Part shown: positions 1 to 9,336 of the stretch, one piece after another
Layout of the letters: each line of letters starts with the position of its first letter
How positions within the stretch are numbered: position 1 is the first letter of the stretch
Origin: Thiotrichales bacterium
GTDB taxonomy: Bacteria > Pseudomonadota > Gammaproteobacteria > HK1
Direction: 5' to 3'
Length of the DNA: 64,000 nt
NCBI GenBank assembly: GCA_026709935.1
Contig: JAPOSC010000040.1
Span: forward strand, 1-64,000
Translations under genes and position numbers: made by a program
Notes under the pieces: model-generated
The model's database searches: none
The model's input: only the letters and a program-made list of their open reading frames with translations
Told to the model about the DNA's origin: nothing

Positions 1-1194
1 CTCGCGACCGCAGCACCACAGGGCCTGCACCTCCATGCCGTCCTTGCGCGCCGTGAGCCGGAAGTGGCCGAGTTCCTCCTGCCGGCTGAACCGCTCGATG
101 CGCGCGCCATTGAATAACCGACACAGCGTCGCGAAGCCGTGGAAGGCGAGGCGTTTTCGCACCGCGCCGCCCCGATTGTCGATCAGCCCGTAGCCGGGCG
201 CGACCAGTTGATGCCAGTAGCAAGCGCTCACCGACCCGGTCGCCAGCGCGAGCAGGTAGTACCGCACAAGATAGTGGAGCTGCTCGCGCTCGCCGACCTG
301 GCAGTGATCCAGGGCCGGCGCGTAGCGCCCGGTGTCCTCAAGCGGCCAGTTGACCTCCGTAATCCACAACCCCGCATCGGCCTCGTCCACCTTGTTGCTA
401 CTCTGCACGAGCCGGCGCAGCACGTTGATCTTGCCCTCCAGGTCGAACCCCATCTGCCGGTTCTCGGGAGCGCCGCGCCGGTCCACATAGAGCAGAGAGG
501 CGTAGCCGTCGTAGGTGAAGGGACAGCCGTTGCGCAGCGAACGGCAATGGTCGAGCAGATCAAAATCGATAATCGCGCCGCCGAGCAGGCGGAGGTGCGG
601 AAACTTCCGGTTGCGAAGATCCCAGGCCACCTTGAAGAATCCGAGCCACTCGTCGACGGACACGAACCCCCACTTGAGCCGGTTGACGGCGTTGCCGATC
701 TGGTAACAGTCCACGATGCCGGAGAGGGCGGCGAAGATCCTCTCCAGGGACGACTCCAGCTTCGCGGGATCTTCAATGGTGGCCCGGTCCTGCAGAATGA
801 CCCCCAGGATCCGGTACCCCGGAAACTGGCGGATGAAGTCCACATGGTCCTGCAGGTTATCGATGTCGGACAGCGGAATCCGCACCGCGATGCGGCGCAA
901 GTTCAGGGTCCCGACGATCTCGGCGAGCTCTGCGCCGGAGAGGATCTTCTTGTCCTCGAACGGACGTTCCAGATTGACGCAGAGCCCGATGGCGTCGTCG
1001 TTCGCATGGGGGCGAGGAGGCTCGCGCCGAACCATGGTGCCGAGAACCGGGCGCGGAAGGAGGAACGCCGACGAGAGACCCCTGACCACGCTGCCGATAT
1101 CACGCCCGCGCAACCGCCGCTTGGCTCGACGATCGAGCGTGGCCGGCTGGTCGGAGTAGCCATCCCATCTGAAGATCGACTTGTCGATAATCAT
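1..1194 (-). CDS. Glycoside-hydrolase-like TIM-barrel protein, 3' end outside window
   Basis: The frame is open from ATG 1194 to the first base of the window (398 codons, no stop), so the C-terminus is missing. An in-frame stop at 1243-1245 and no other start between make ATG 1194 the start. The middle reads like a clan-A type glycosidase barrel: strand-like segments, a YQIGNAVNRLKWG motif near residue 160 and a WITEVNW motif near residue 280, where retaining glycosidases carry acid/base and nucleophile glutamates. The first motif has Ala where Glu would be expected, so catalysis is doubtful. It is last in an LPS-core type operon (acyltransferase, sugar kinase, GT25), which suggests an envelope polysaccharide role. 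The family assignment is by motif only. Confidence 0.6.
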   Translation of the reverse strand, partial: MIIDKSIFRWDGYSDQPATLDRRAKRRLRGRDIGSVVRGLSSAFLLPRPVLGTMVRREPPRPHANDDAIGLCVNLERPFEDKKILSGAELAEIVGTLNLRRIAVRIPLSDIDNLQDHVDFIRQFPGYRILGVILQDRATIEDPAKLESSLERIFAALSGIVDCYQIGNAVNRLKWGFVSVDEWLGFFKVAWDLRNRKFPHLRLLGGAIIDFDLLDHCRSLRNGCPFTYDGYASLLYVDRRGAPENRQMGFDLEGKINVLRRLVQSSNKVDEADAGLWITEVNWPLEDTGRYAPALDHCQVGEREQLHYLVRYYLLALATGSVSACYWHQLVAPGYGLIDNRGGAVRKRLAFHGFATLCRLFNGARIERFSRQEELGHFRLTARKDGMEVQALWCCGRE

Positions 1195-1288
1195 TGCGGT
1201 GGGGGCGCTCGGGCGTCTCGATGCGGGCGGAAGGCTGCGGCCTCATGTTCCTTGCGCGACAGCGCGAGATCCACTGACCGGCAGCTCC

Positions 1289-2062
1289 TCACATCTCCGA
1301 GAGACAGCCGTTCTTCGCGTAACAGCGCAGCATTCGGTGCCAGGAACGCCGCCGGACGATCTTCTTGTGGATCTGGTGCCGCTTGCGCCTCAGCCATTGC
1401 ACGGGACGAAACGAAACCTTCCGGGACAGAGGGCGCGCTCCGATCGAGGAGCGGCCTCCGTCGTCGTGGAGGACCACGGGAGGATCGATGGAGCACACGA
1501 CCAGCCCATGGGTCCAGTGCTCGTAGAGCGCGTGGTCCCCACGCTGGACCATCCGCGGAATGGCGGCGATGAGACGAGCCGCAGCCTCCCGGGTGATGAC
1601 ATAGGCCTGCAGCCCGGAGTCGGTAGGCCGCACAAAGCCTAACGAGCCATCGCCAAAGCTGCGCACCGGAACAAATTTCCGGTGCATCTTGAAGCGATGC
1701 AAGCGGATCACGTCGAACCGCCCTGCGGCACCATGCTCGATCTGATCGAGAATATCCGGCAAGTTGTCGCCGATGGCGATATCGTCTTCAAGGATCAGAG
1801 CCATCGGCTCAGCACCTTCCGCCACCATCCGATGCGCTTGGCGATGGCTGAGCCAGCAGCCGATCATGCCAGGGGAAAACTCCAGGCCGCGTGCTACGTG
1901 GGTGGCGCGGTCGATCAGGCTTTCGTGATGGGGTTCGAGGCGGCGACCATCGACGGCGGGAAGCCGTTCCCAGGGCAGACCCAGCTCCGCCAGCCGTCTC
2001 TCGATACGCGCGCGGCGGCCGGTGTCCCAGTCGAGGTTGATGACGATGATGCGCACGGTCAT
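1289..2062 (-). CDS. Glycosyltransferase family 25 protein (LPS biosynthesis)
   Basis: This 257-residue protein opens with MTVRIIVINLDWDTGRR, the usual GT25 start (a short strand, then an NLD segment and an arginine-rich helix). A PGMIGCWLSHRQAH segment and an ALILEDDIAI acidic motif near residue 90 follow; the EDD is the expected metal/nucleotide-sugar site. GT25 enzymes commonly add galactose or a similar sugar to lipooligosaccharide core on the cytoplasmic side of the inner membrane. ATG 2062 is the natural start. It lies 75 bases after the Kdo-kinase-like gene on the same strand and is probably co-transcribed with it. The sugar donor cannot be told from sequence. Confidence 0.85.
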   Translation of the reverse strand: MTVRIIVINLDWDTGRRARIERRLAELGLPWERLPAVDGRRLEPHHESLIDRATHVARGLEFSPGMIGCWLSHRQAHRMVAEGAEPMALILEDDIAIGDNLPDILDQIEHGAAGRFDVIRLHRFKMHRKFVPVRSFGDGSLGFVRPTDSGLQAYVITREAAARLIAAIPRMVQRGDHALYEHWTHGLVVCSIDPPVVLHDDGGRSSIGARPLSRKVSFRPVQWLRRKRHQIHKKIVRRRSWHRMLRCYAKNGCLSEM

Positions 2063-2137
2063 TCTCTTCTCAGTCGTCGCGAATCGGGCTCCAGACGGCG
2101 GGCATCGGGCCGACCGACGAGGAACGATGCGGCACGG

Positions 2138-2914
2138 TCACCGGCGCAACCAGGCGAGCGCTTTCTTCATTCGGCGTCTTCGCGCCGCGAATCGGCGCTG
2201 CGCCGCCTCGAAGCGCGCGCAGAATCTCTCCGGATCGGCATCGCACAGCCCCGCGTACCGTCGGCCAATGATTCTCAGGCAGTCGTTCTGCGTGGTCAGG
2301 GGCGCCAGTCCGCGGGCGCGGTCGCCGATATCAAGATGCCGAAAGCGCAGGCGATTGAGGTCGACGAGCGCGAACTCGAAGCCGTCACCCTCCGATCGGA
2401 CCAGAATGTTCCCGGGATTGTAGTCGAGGTGCAGCACCCCGCGGTCATGTTGCGCCACCGTGAACTGCGCCAGCGCCTCCAGCAGTGCCGGAGCATCGGC
2501 GCCGGGGGGAACGCCGTGGTACAGCAACGCAGTCAGATCGCGATCGTTCGGCCAGTACCGGCAGACGTAGTAACTCCTGCGCAGGCACCGGTAGCTCTCG
2601 TGCTCGATGCAGGCCACCGGCTCCGGGGTGCCGATACCCAGTTCCATCAGCCTCCGGGCGTTGATCATGCAGCGCCGGGCCTTCGAGCGACGCAGGTTCT
2701 CGTAGACGAAGCCTCGTACCCTCGCAGGAACGGCGAACGCCTTGACGACGACCTCGATCGGTTCGCCGTCGGGGCCGGCGAGTCCGAGCCGCTTGATGAG
2801 GTTGCGCCCCGAATGCAGCGTGACGCCTTCACGCTCAAGGCGTTCGGGCAGCTCCTCGATCTGTGCGCGACAGTCACGGTACGGCTCGGCGACGCACACC
2901 CGAACCGACGTCAC
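2138..2914 (-). CDS. Lipopolysaccharide core / Kdo kinase-like protein (InaA/WaaP family)
   Basis: The product is a small protein-kinase-fold enzyme of the lipopolysaccharide kinase group. Visible are an IEVVVKAF segment carrying the ATP-binding lysine and the catalytic loop HLDYNPGNILV (HxDxxxxN) about two thirds along, followed by ALVDLNR as the metal-binding position. Such enzymes phosphorylate Kdo or heptose in the lipid A inner core. The frame opens upstream at a TTG (2980), but that part is arginine-rich and unlike the family; GTG 2914, just before the VRVCVAEPY segment, is preferred, giving about 258 residues. This start is inferred. It is flanked by the lauroyl transferase gene and GT25, which fits a core-assembly role. 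Confidence 0.8.
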   Translation of the reverse strand: MTSVRVCVAEPYRDCRAQIEELPERLEREGVTLHSGRNLIKRLGLAGPDGEPIEVVVKAFAVPARVRGFVYENLRRSKARRCMINARRLMELGIGTPEPVACIEHESYRCLRRSYYVCRYWPNDRDLTALLYHGVPPGADAPALLEALAQFTVAQHDRGVLHLDYNPGNILVRSEGDGFEFALVDLNRLRFRHLDIGDRARGLAPLTTQNDCLRIIGRRYAGLCDADPERFCARFEAAQRRFAARRRRMKKALAWLRR

Positions 2915-3065
2915 GGGCACCACCGGGCGCCGGTGGCGCAGTTGGTGGCCGCGGGCTCGGCGGCGGGATTCCAGGCGCAATCAAGCACTCCGCCCCCTCA
3001 CGCCGGTGGCCGTTCCTGTCCAGGCGACGCTTCCCAAGCTCTCCGGAGGAACGGAACCCACGCGA

Positions 3066-3989
3066 TCAGCCTCGGGTGGTGCGGTGCCGCAGCAGCTCCG
3101 CGCCATACGCCGGCGGTGCATCGGGGGGCCGCGTCTTGAAGCGCCGGTGCACCCACAGGTACTGCTCGGGGCTGCGCTCGATCTGCCTCTCCAGCACTGC
3201 GTTCAGCCGTGTCGCATCCGCCACGTCATCGCCGCTCGGAAAGTCTTGGAGCGCAGGACCAATCACCACTTCCCAGCCTGATTCGTCCGCCAGCCGGTAC
3301 GATGCGAACGGAACCACCCGGGCGCCGCTCGTGCGGGCGAGCCATGCGGTGGCGGTCGTGGCCACCGAGCGCTCGGCGAAGAACGGCACGAACACGTTGC
3401 GGCGACCGCGCCGGCTCGAGAAGTCCTGATCCGGCGCGTACCACAGGATGCGGTTTGCGGCCAGGTGCCGGATCATGGCCCTCGCGTCCTTGTGCGGCAC
3501 CAGCGCCGCGAGATGGCGCCCGCGGCCGGCACGCAGGAGCGCATCCCACCCCGGGTCGTTGTGTGGCCGGTACGTCGCGCCGCACTCGAATCGCGAGGCG
3601 AGAATCCGACCGCTCAACTCGAAGGTCGTGAAATGGCCACCGAGGAGAATCACGCCCCGTCCGCAAGCCAGCGCCGCCTCCAGATGCTCGGCGCCCACGA
3701 TGCGCGAGCGCGCCATGATTCGCGGCTCGCTGCCCCACCAGGCAAGCGCCGTCTCGACGATCCCGAGGCCCAGAGCGTGGAAGTGGCGACGTACAAGGCG
3801 GGCGCGCGCCGCATCGCCAAGGTGGGGAAAGCAGAGCGCGAGATTCGTCTCCGCGATGCGGCGCCGGCGCCGCATCAGGCAGTGCATCAGACCGCCGGCC
3901 GTACCGCCGATCCTGCGCTGGATGCCCCACGGCATCCGTGCGACGCCGCGCATGGCGGAGAGGAAGCATGCCGAAAGGACGCGGCCCAT
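3066..3989 (-). CDS. lpxL: Lipid A biosynthesis lauroyl acyltransferase (LpxL/HtrB family)
   Basis: A 307-residue LpxL/LpxM-type acyltransferase that adds a secondary acyl chain to Kdo2-lipid IVA at the inner membrane. The catalytic HX4E motif is present in GGHFTTFEL near residue 120, and the downstream YRPHNDP and APDQDFS segments match the family. The N-terminus (LSACFLSAMRGVARMPW) is weakly hydrophobic, as expected for the single membrane anchor. ATG 3989 gives the normal family length. It is the first gene of the minus-strand envelope operon; the 217 bases between it and mnmE presumably hold its promoter. LpxL and LpxM cannot be firmly separated by sequence alone. Confidence 0.85.
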   Translation of the reverse strand: MGRVLSACFLSAMRGVARMPWGIQRRIGGTAGGLMHCLMRRRRRIAETNLALCFPHLGDAARARLVRRHFHALGLGIVETALAWWGSEPRIMARSRIVGAEHLEAALACGRGVILLGGHFTTFELSGRILASRFECGATYRPHNDPGWDALLRAGRGRHLAALVPHKDARAMIRHLAANRILWYAPDQDFSSRRGRRNVFVPFFAERSVATTATAWLARTSGARVVPFASYRLADESGWEVVIGPALQDFPSGDDVADATRLNAVLERQIERSPEQYLWVHRRFKTRPPDAPPAYGAELLRHRTTRG

Positions 3990-4206
3990 GGCCGAGCCTA
4001 ACCGGTGCGACTTGCGGGCATGGCGTGCTTCGCCGGGCCGCGGGTGCCGATGAGCAAGGAGACGACCATCCGCTTCATTGTGGAGAGCCTACACTGAAGC
4101 GGTCGGTACTGCGTGATGGTTCGCCGCAATCCTCCCGGACCCGGTCGCCGATCTCGGTCATGTCCTCCGGTCGGGGTCCGGCAACACCGCGGCCGACGCT
4201 GGACCT

Positions 4207-5562
4207 TCACTTCCCGATGCAGAAGCTCGAGAAGATCTGCGCGAGGAGATCTTCGGTCGCGAACTCGCCGGTGATCGCGCCGAGCGCGACCTGCGCGTCG
4301 TGCAGTTCCTCGGCAACAAGCTCCCCGGCCTTGTCCTCGCTCAATCGGTTCTGTGCCCGTTCGAGGGCGGCCAACGCGCGTTCCAGCCCGTCGAGGTGGC
4401 GCCGGCGCGCCATGAACGCGTCTTCGCAGGCTCCGGCGCCCCGCATCACGCGGGCGACGATCGCCTCCTCGAGCGCAGTGAGTCCACTCCCATCGAGAGC
4501 GGACACGCACACCGTCGATATCCCCTCCGCGTCGGTGCCGACACCGGGGGCCGCCCCGCTCAGGTCGATCTTGTTCCGCACCAGGATACGCCCGTGAGCG
4601 ACGGCGCTCGGATGCGGCAGCGGACCGTGAACCGCGTCGCGGTCGTCGACGACCACGAGTATCAGATCCGCATCGTCGATGGCGTCGGTCGCCCGTTCCA
4701 CCCCGATGCGTTCCACCGGATCCGATGTCTCGCGAAGCCCCGCGGTATCATGCACATCGAACGGAATCCCTGCGATGACGACCCGCTCGCGTACCACGTC
4801 CCGAGTGGTGCCCGGAACATCGGTGACGATGGCCGAGTCGGTGCGGGCCAGGCGATTGAGCAAGCTCGACTTTCCGACGTTGGGGGCGCCCGCGATCACC
4901 AGCTTCACCCCGCTGCGCAGAACCGCACCGCGATGCGACTCCGCGAGCGTCCGCGCGACGGCGGTGTGCAACGCCTCCAGCCGGGCTGCCGTCTCCGGGG
5001 TGCCGAGGAGATCGAGCTCTTCGTCCGGAAAGTCGATGGCGGCTTCGATGAATGCCCGCAGCTCGACGAGCGTGTCGCAATGGCTCTCGACGGTCCTCGA
5101 GAACTCCCCCGACAGTGACCTCTGGGCGCACCGCACCGCCGCGGTGGACGCGCCGTCGATGAGATCGGCGATCGCCTCGGACTGCGCGAGATCGATGCGA
5201 TCGTTGAGGAATGCGCGCAGCGTGAACTCACCGGGTCCGGCCGGACGCGCCCCGAGCTCACACACCCGCTCCAGCACCATGCGGGCGACGACGACCCCGC
5301 CGTGACCCTGGAGCTCCAGAACGTCTTCCCCGGTGAACGAGTTCGGGGCCTCGAAACGCAGCGCGAGACCATCGTCGATCCCCGTCCCGGCGCGGTCGGT
5401 GAACCGGGCGCGGATCGCCCTGCGTGGGGACGGGATCCGACCGAGCAGCCGGTGCGCGATATCGGTCGTCGCCGGCCCGGAAACGCGCACCACCGCGATG
5501 CCACCCCGGCCGGGCGGAGTGGCAATCGCCGCGATGGTGTCGCCGGGTGCGGGGAGGTTCAT
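4207..5562 (-). CDS. mnmE: tRNA modification GTPase MnmE
   Basis: MnmE works with MnmG to install the 5-carboxymethylaminomethyl group on wobble uridine 34 of certain tRNAs. The folate-binding N-terminal domain begins with DTIAAIATPPGRGGIAVVRVSG; the inserted G domain near residues 220-370 shows the P-loop GAPNVGKSSLLN, G3 DTAGLRE and G4 NKID; the protein ends in FCIGK, the conserved C-terminal motif with the catalytic cysteine. In-frame ATGs exist at 5598, 5574 and 5562. The last gives about 451 residues, the usual length, and is chosen by comparison with the family. It lies just downstream of yidC, the normal gammaproteobacterial order. Confidence 0.95.
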   Translation of the reverse strand: MNLPAPGDTIAAIATPPGRGGIAVVRVSGPATTDIAHRLLGRIPSPRRAIRARFTDRAGTGIDDGLALRFEAPNSFTGEDVLELQGHGGVVVARMVLERVCELGARPAGPGEFTLRAFLNDRIDLAQSEAIADLIDGASTAAVRCAQRSLSGEFSRTVESHCDTLVELRAFIEAAIDFPDEELDLLGTPETAARLEALHTAVARTLAESHRGAVLRSGVKLVIAGAPNVGKSSLLNRLARTDSAIVTDVPGTTRDVVRERVVIAGIPFDVHDTAGLRETSDPVERIGVERATDAIDDADLILVVVDDRDAVHGPLPHPSAVAHGRILVRNKIDLSGAAPGVGTDAEGISTVCVSALDGSGLTALEEAIVARVMRGAGACEDAFMARRRHLDGLERALAALERAQNRLSEDKAGELVAEELHDAQVALGAITGEFATEDLLAQIFSSFCIGK

Positions 5563-5608
5563 GGGGAACTTCATGGGCCGGGCGGGCCCGTCGGGCATGG
5601 CGGACGGC

Positions 5609-7288
5609 TCAGGTGTCGCCCACGATCTTCTTCGTGATCACCCATTGCTGCAGGATCGACAGCACGTTGTTGACGAACCAGTAGAGCACGAGTCCCGACG
5701 GGAAGAACAGGAAGAAGAACGTGAACACGAAGGGCAGGGCCATCATGATCCTGGCCTGCATCGGGTCGGGAGGGGTCGGGTTCAGCTTCTGCTGGATCAG
5801 CATGGTGAGGCCCATGGCGATCGGCAACACGAAGTACGGATCGTGGACACTGAGATCGTCGAGCCAGCCGATGAACGAGGCCTGGCGCAGCTCCACGCTC
5901 TCCAGCAGCACCCAGTACAGAGCGATGAACACCGGTATCTGGACCAGGATCGGCAGGCATCCGCCGAGGGGGTTGATCTTCTCCTCTCGGTAGAGCTCCA
6001 TCATCGCCTGATTCATGCGCTGCTTGTCGGCGGTGTAGCGCTCGCGCAACGCGACGATGCGCGGCTGAAGCTTGCGCATCCGCGCCATGGACTTGTAGCT
6101 CGTGGCCGAGAGCTGGAAGAACGCCAGCTTGATCAGCATCGTCAGGATGATGATCGCCCAGCCCCAGTTGCCGACGAACCCGTGGATCCAGCTCAGCAGC
6201 CAGAACAGAGGCTCTGCGATCAGCCAAAGCCATCCGTAGTCGACGGTGCGCTCGAGGTGCGGAGCGACATCCTGCATGCGCTCCTGAATCTTCGGACCGA
6301 CATACAGGGAGAGGGTGAATTCCTCGGCCCCCCCGGGCGGAACGTTGGCGACCGGGCCCACGACTCCGATGGCGAAGCGATCGTAGGGGAGACTCTTCGA
6401 GTAGTAGTGGTTGGTGTCTTCGGATCCGGGGATCCAGGCCGCAGCGAAGTAGTGCTGGATCATCGCCACCCAGCCGCCGACGACATCGCGGTCGACGTCC
6501 TGGCTTGCCATGTCGGAGAAATCGACCTTCTCGTAGGGCTTCTCGGGCCCCGACAGGATGCCGCCGGTATAGGTGTAGGTGCGGAAGATTCCGCCCTCGC
6601 TCTCCGGCTCGCCGCGCTGGAGCTGCGCGTACTGGGCGACGCGCCAGGCCTCCTCGCTCCCGTTCACAACACCGGTGCGTACGTCGATGAGATAGTCGTC
6701 ACGCTTGAAGCGGTACGTGCGCACGACCTCGACACCGTCATCGGAGCGCCACCGCAGGGGGACATCGACGAAATCGGCACCATCGGCGAGCTCGTAGGTG
6801 TCCGAGATGGATTCGAAGCGGGTGTGATGGTTCGGCGCGAACGGGGTACCGGTCAGTCCGGACTGCGCGATGAAGTAGCTCTGCGGGTTGGTATCGTCGA
6901 GCAGGCGGAAGGGCTCGTCGGGTTTGTCGTTGGACACCGGGTAGGATCGAAGATCGGCGCTGGCGATCGTCCCGCCCACGGTATCGATGTCCACGGCCAG
7001 CACATCCGTGATGACCCGGATCTTCCGGTCGGGAACGGCGGTGCCGTCTCCCGCGCCCACGGATGGGGCGGCGGTTCTTTCGGTGGTAGGCGCCTCGGGA
7101 GCCCGGGGCACATCGACCCCCGGCGATGCCGGGCTACCCGATGCAGCATCGGGAACCGTCTGCCCGGCGCCCGTCGGCGGGGGGGGAGGTTTGGGTCCGT
7201 AGTCGCGCTGCCACGCGTCCCACAGAAGAAACGACACCACGCAGAGCGCAACGATCAGGATCAGACGAATCTGTTCGGTTGCCATCAT
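5609..7288 (-). CDS. yidC: Membrane protein insertase YidC
   Basis: YidC inserts and folds inner-membrane proteins, alone or with SecYEG. The 559-residue product has an N-terminal membrane anchor (RLILIVALCVVSFLLWDAW), a large periplasmic beta domain (about residues 60-330), and the conserved C-terminal five-helix core with ETPPF-like WLWLIAEPLFWLLSWIH and GWAIIILTMLIKLAFF segments, then KINPLGGCLPILVQIPVFIALYWVL. It lacks a long basic tail. Its ATG overlaps the rnpA stop (ATGA at 7285-7288); an adjacent second ATG at 7285 is also possible. The yidD gene that often sits between rnpA and yidC is absent here. Confidence 0.95.
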   Translation of the reverse strand: MMATEQIRLILIVALCVVSFLLWDAWQRDYGPKPPPPPTGAGQTVPDAASGSPASPGVDVPRAPEAPTTERTAAPSVGAGDGTAVPDRKIRVITDVLAVDIDTVGGTIASADLRSYPVSNDKPDEPFRLLDDTNPQSYFIAQSGLTGTPFAPNHHTRFESISDTYELADGADFVDVPLRWRSDDGVEVVRTYRFKRDDYLIDVRTGVVNGSEEAWRVAQYAQLQRGEPESEGGIFRTYTYTGGILSGPEKPYEKVDFSDMASQDVDRDVVGGWVAMIQHYFAAAWIPGSEDTNHYYSKSLPYDRFAIGVVGPVANVPPGGAEEFTLSLYVGPKIQERMQDVAPHLERTVDYGWLWLIAEPLFWLLSWIHGFVGNWGWAIIILTMLIKLAFFQLSATSYKSMARMRKLQPRIVALRERYTADKQRMNQAMMELYREEKINPLGGCLPILVQIPVFIALYWVLLESVELRQASFIGWLDDLSVHDPYFVLPIAMGLTMLIQQKLNPTPPDPMQARIMMALPFVFTFFFLFFPSGLVLYWFVNNVLSILQQWVITKKIVGDT

Positions 7289-7695
7289 GCGCCCGCTCCC
7301 CGGCGGCGCGCGGTGGCGCTTGCGCGTACCCACGCACTCGCCAGCAGGGCCCGGAAGCGTTTCGAGTCCATCTTCCCCGCCCCCGCTCTGGCGATCACCA
7401 CGATGTCGAGCCCGGCCAGATGTTCGGTGTGGTGACGGAAGCTTTCGCGTATTCGTCGCTTCAGCCGATGGCGCGCGACCGCTCTTCGCACTGCCCGACG
7501 GGGCACTGCCAGCCCAAGCCTTGGATGGTGCGTCCCGTTGGAACGCAAGACGAAGGTCATGACCTGCGCGTTCAACCGGGTGCCACCGGACAGGACCCTT
7601 TTGAATTCCTTCCGCTGCCGCAGCCGGAATTCCGGCCTGAACCGCCGATCGGAGAACTCGCCCTCAGGCAGAGAGTCTGTGTCGTCCCTTCGCAC
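7285..7695 (-). CDS. rnpA: Ribonuclease P protein component
   Basis: RnpA is the protein subunit that helps the RNase P RNA bind pre-tRNA and cleave its 5' leader. The RNR-like basic signature is seen in [16 protein letters not shown] near residues 73-88, preceded by the [11 protein letters not shown] strand. At 136 residues it is near normal length with a slightly long charged N-terminus. If ATG 7695 is right, it overlaps the end of rpmH by 32 bases; a later start is possible but none is better supported. It is translationally coupled to yidC through an ATGA overlap. Confidence 0.93.
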   Translation of the reverse strand: MRRDDTDSLPEGEFSDRRFRPEFRLRQRKEFKRVLSGGTRLNAQVMTFVLRSNGTHHPRLGLAVPRRAVRRAVARHRLKRRIRESFRHHTEHLAGLDIVVIARAGAGKMDSKRFRALLASAWVRASATARRRGAGA

Positions 7696-7798
7696 GTCGC
7701 GCGCTGAGAACCCGCCGACCCGCCTTGGTCGCCATGCGGGCCCGGAAACCGTGGCGTCGCTTGCGCTTCAGATTGCTCGGCTGAAATGTGCGTTTCAT
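7664..7798 (-). CDS. rpmH: 50S ribosomal protein L34
   Basis: The 44-residue product [20 protein letters not shown]... is an unmistakable bL34, matching the full family length, and ends in [11 protein letters not shown]. It is the first gene of the minus-strand rpmH-rnpA-yidC-mnmE operon and is divergent from dnaA, the classical origin-proximal arrangement. An upstream in-frame extension to 7882 is open but unlike the family, so ATG 7798 is chosen. Its 3' end overlaps the proposed rnpA start by 32 bases. Confidence 0.97.
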   Translation of the reverse strand: MKRTFQPSNLKRKRRHGFRARMATKAGRRVLSARRAKGRHRLSA

Positions 7799-7912
7799 CG
7801 TACCGCTTCCACCCGGGTGAGAATCCGCCGGAGACGGCGGTCCGCGCTCAGCGCGAGGGGGGCGGAATCTACAGGCCCACACGGGCGAGTGTCAATTTCC
7901 GCTCCGCTTCGT

Positions 7913-7941
7913 TTGGCCGTCTCGATCAACCGAGTTACACT
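7913..7941 (+). promoter_or_regulatory. Possible sigma70-type promoter of dnaA
   Basis: Between rpmH and dnaA, TTGGCC (7913-7918) and TACACT (7936-7941) are separated by 17 bases, each matching four of six consensus positions. It would place transcription start about 45-50 bases before the dnaA GTG. This is by eye only. Confidence 0.35.
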
Positions 7942-7995
7942 CCCGAGCCTTCCGCTTCCGGATTGTCGTCGCCGTCATCATCGAAGGTCGGAGCC

Positions 7996-9336
7996 GTGTC
8001 AGCTACCTGGGAACGCTGTCTCGATCATCTGGAAGTCGATCTGACACCGGAACAGTTCAACACATGGATACGCCCCCTCCACGCAGTCGAGGACGGATCC
8101 ATCCTGCGGCTGCTCGCACCCAACCACTTCGTCAGCGACTCGGTCAACCGACACTTCCTGGATCTCATCAAGAAGATCGTCGGTCGATGTGAATCCGACG
8201 CGACGAGCGTCACCGTTCAGGTCGGGAGTCGGGAATCATCATCCCCCGGTGACGGCACACCGGGCCTGACGGCGGGAACCGCCACAGCCCGTACCCACCA
8301 ACGAGAACGCTCGGCCACTGGATTGCGGACGGAGTTCCGGTTCGAGAACTTCGTCGAAGGGAAGTCGAACCAGATGGCCCGTGCCGCCTCGATGCAGGTG
8401 GCGACGAACCCGCGCGACACGGACAACAACCCCCTGTTCATCTACGGCGGCGTGGGACTCGGCAAGACCCACCTGATGCACGCGATTGGCAACAGGATGC
8501 TCGAAGACAACCCACGCGCCATCGTCATCTACCTGCACTCGGAGCAGTTCGTGGCGGAGATGGTGACTTCGCTGCAGCACAACAGAATCAACGATTTCAA
8601 GCGTCTGTACCGTTCGGTGGATGCGCTCCTCATCGACGATATCCAGTTCTTTGCTGGAAAGGAACGCTCGCAGGAAGAATTTTTCCATACATTCAACAGG
8701 TTGCTGGAGAGAGAGCGACTCGTCGTACTGACCAGCGACCGGTACCCGAAGGAAATCCACGGACTCGAAAGTCGACTGAAGACGCGATTTGGCGGTGGAC
8801 TGCCGATCGCGATCGAACCACCGGAGCTGGAGACCCGGGCGGCCATTCTGATGAACAAGGCAGCGGCGGTCGATATCGAATTTCCCGACGACGTGGCGTA
8901 CTTCATTGCGCGACGGATGCAATCGAACGTGCGTGAGCTCGAAGGGGCGCTGCGCCGGGTGATCGCGAACGCGATGTTCACCGGGCGCGCCGTGACGGTG
9001 GAGCTCGCCAGGGAGGCGCTGCGCGACCTCCTGGCATTGCAGGAGAGGCTCGTCACAATCGAGAACATCCAGCGCACCGTTGCCCAGTATTTCAAGATCC
9101 GGGTCATCGACCTCACCTCCAAGAAGCGCAGCCGATCCATTGCACGACCGCGGCACATCGCGATGGCGCTGTCGAAAGACTTGACGAACCACAGCTTGCC
9201 GGAGATCGGGGATGCCTTCGGTGGGCGGGATCACACCACGGTGCTGTACGCATGCCGAAAAATCGCCAAGTTACGCAACCACGACGTGACCACCCACGAT
9301 GACTACACCACACTGGTCCGATTCCTGACTGCGTAG
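7996..9336 (+). CDS. dnaA: Chromosomal replication initiator protein DnaA
   Basis: DnaA binds 9-mer boxes at oriC, forms an ATP filament and melts the origin. The 446-residue product has domain I ([24 protein letters not shown]), a variable linker, the AAA+ core with Walker [11 protein letters not shown] and Walker [10 protein letters not shown], and the C-terminal box-binding helix-turn-helix with [13 protein letters not shown] and [12 protein letters not shown]. The start is GTG 7996, preceded by GAAGG at 7983-7987 with 8-base spacing; the open frame continues upstream to 7786, but that part has no family similarity. It is followed by the putative origin and dnaN. Confidence 0.97.
   Translation: MSATWERCLDHLEVDLTPEQFNTWIRPLHAVEDGSILRLLAPNHFVSDSVNRHFLDLIKKIVGRCESDATSVTVQVGSRESSSPGDGTPGLTAGTATARTHQRERSATGLRTEFRFENFVEGKSNQMARAASMQVATNPRDTDNNPLFIYGGVGLGKTHLMHAIGNRMLEDNPRAIVIYLHSEQFVAEMVTSLQHNRINDFKRLYRSVDALLIDDIQFFAGKERSQEEFFHTFNRLLERERLVVLTSDRYPKEIHGLESRLKTRFGGGLPIAIEPPELETRAAILMNKAAAVDIEFPDDVAYFIARRMQSNVRELEGALRRVIANAMFTGRAVTVELAREALRDLLALQERLVTIENIQRTVAQYFKIRVIDLTSKKRSRSIARPRHIAMALSKDLTNHSLPEIGDAFGGRDHTTVLYACRKIAKLRNHDVTTHDDYTTLVRFLTA

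Noticed and set aside
139-1572. Plus-strand open frame of 477 codons
   Set aside because: It is antisense to the glycosidase-like gene and part of GT25, which have recognisable motifs; the frame itself has none.
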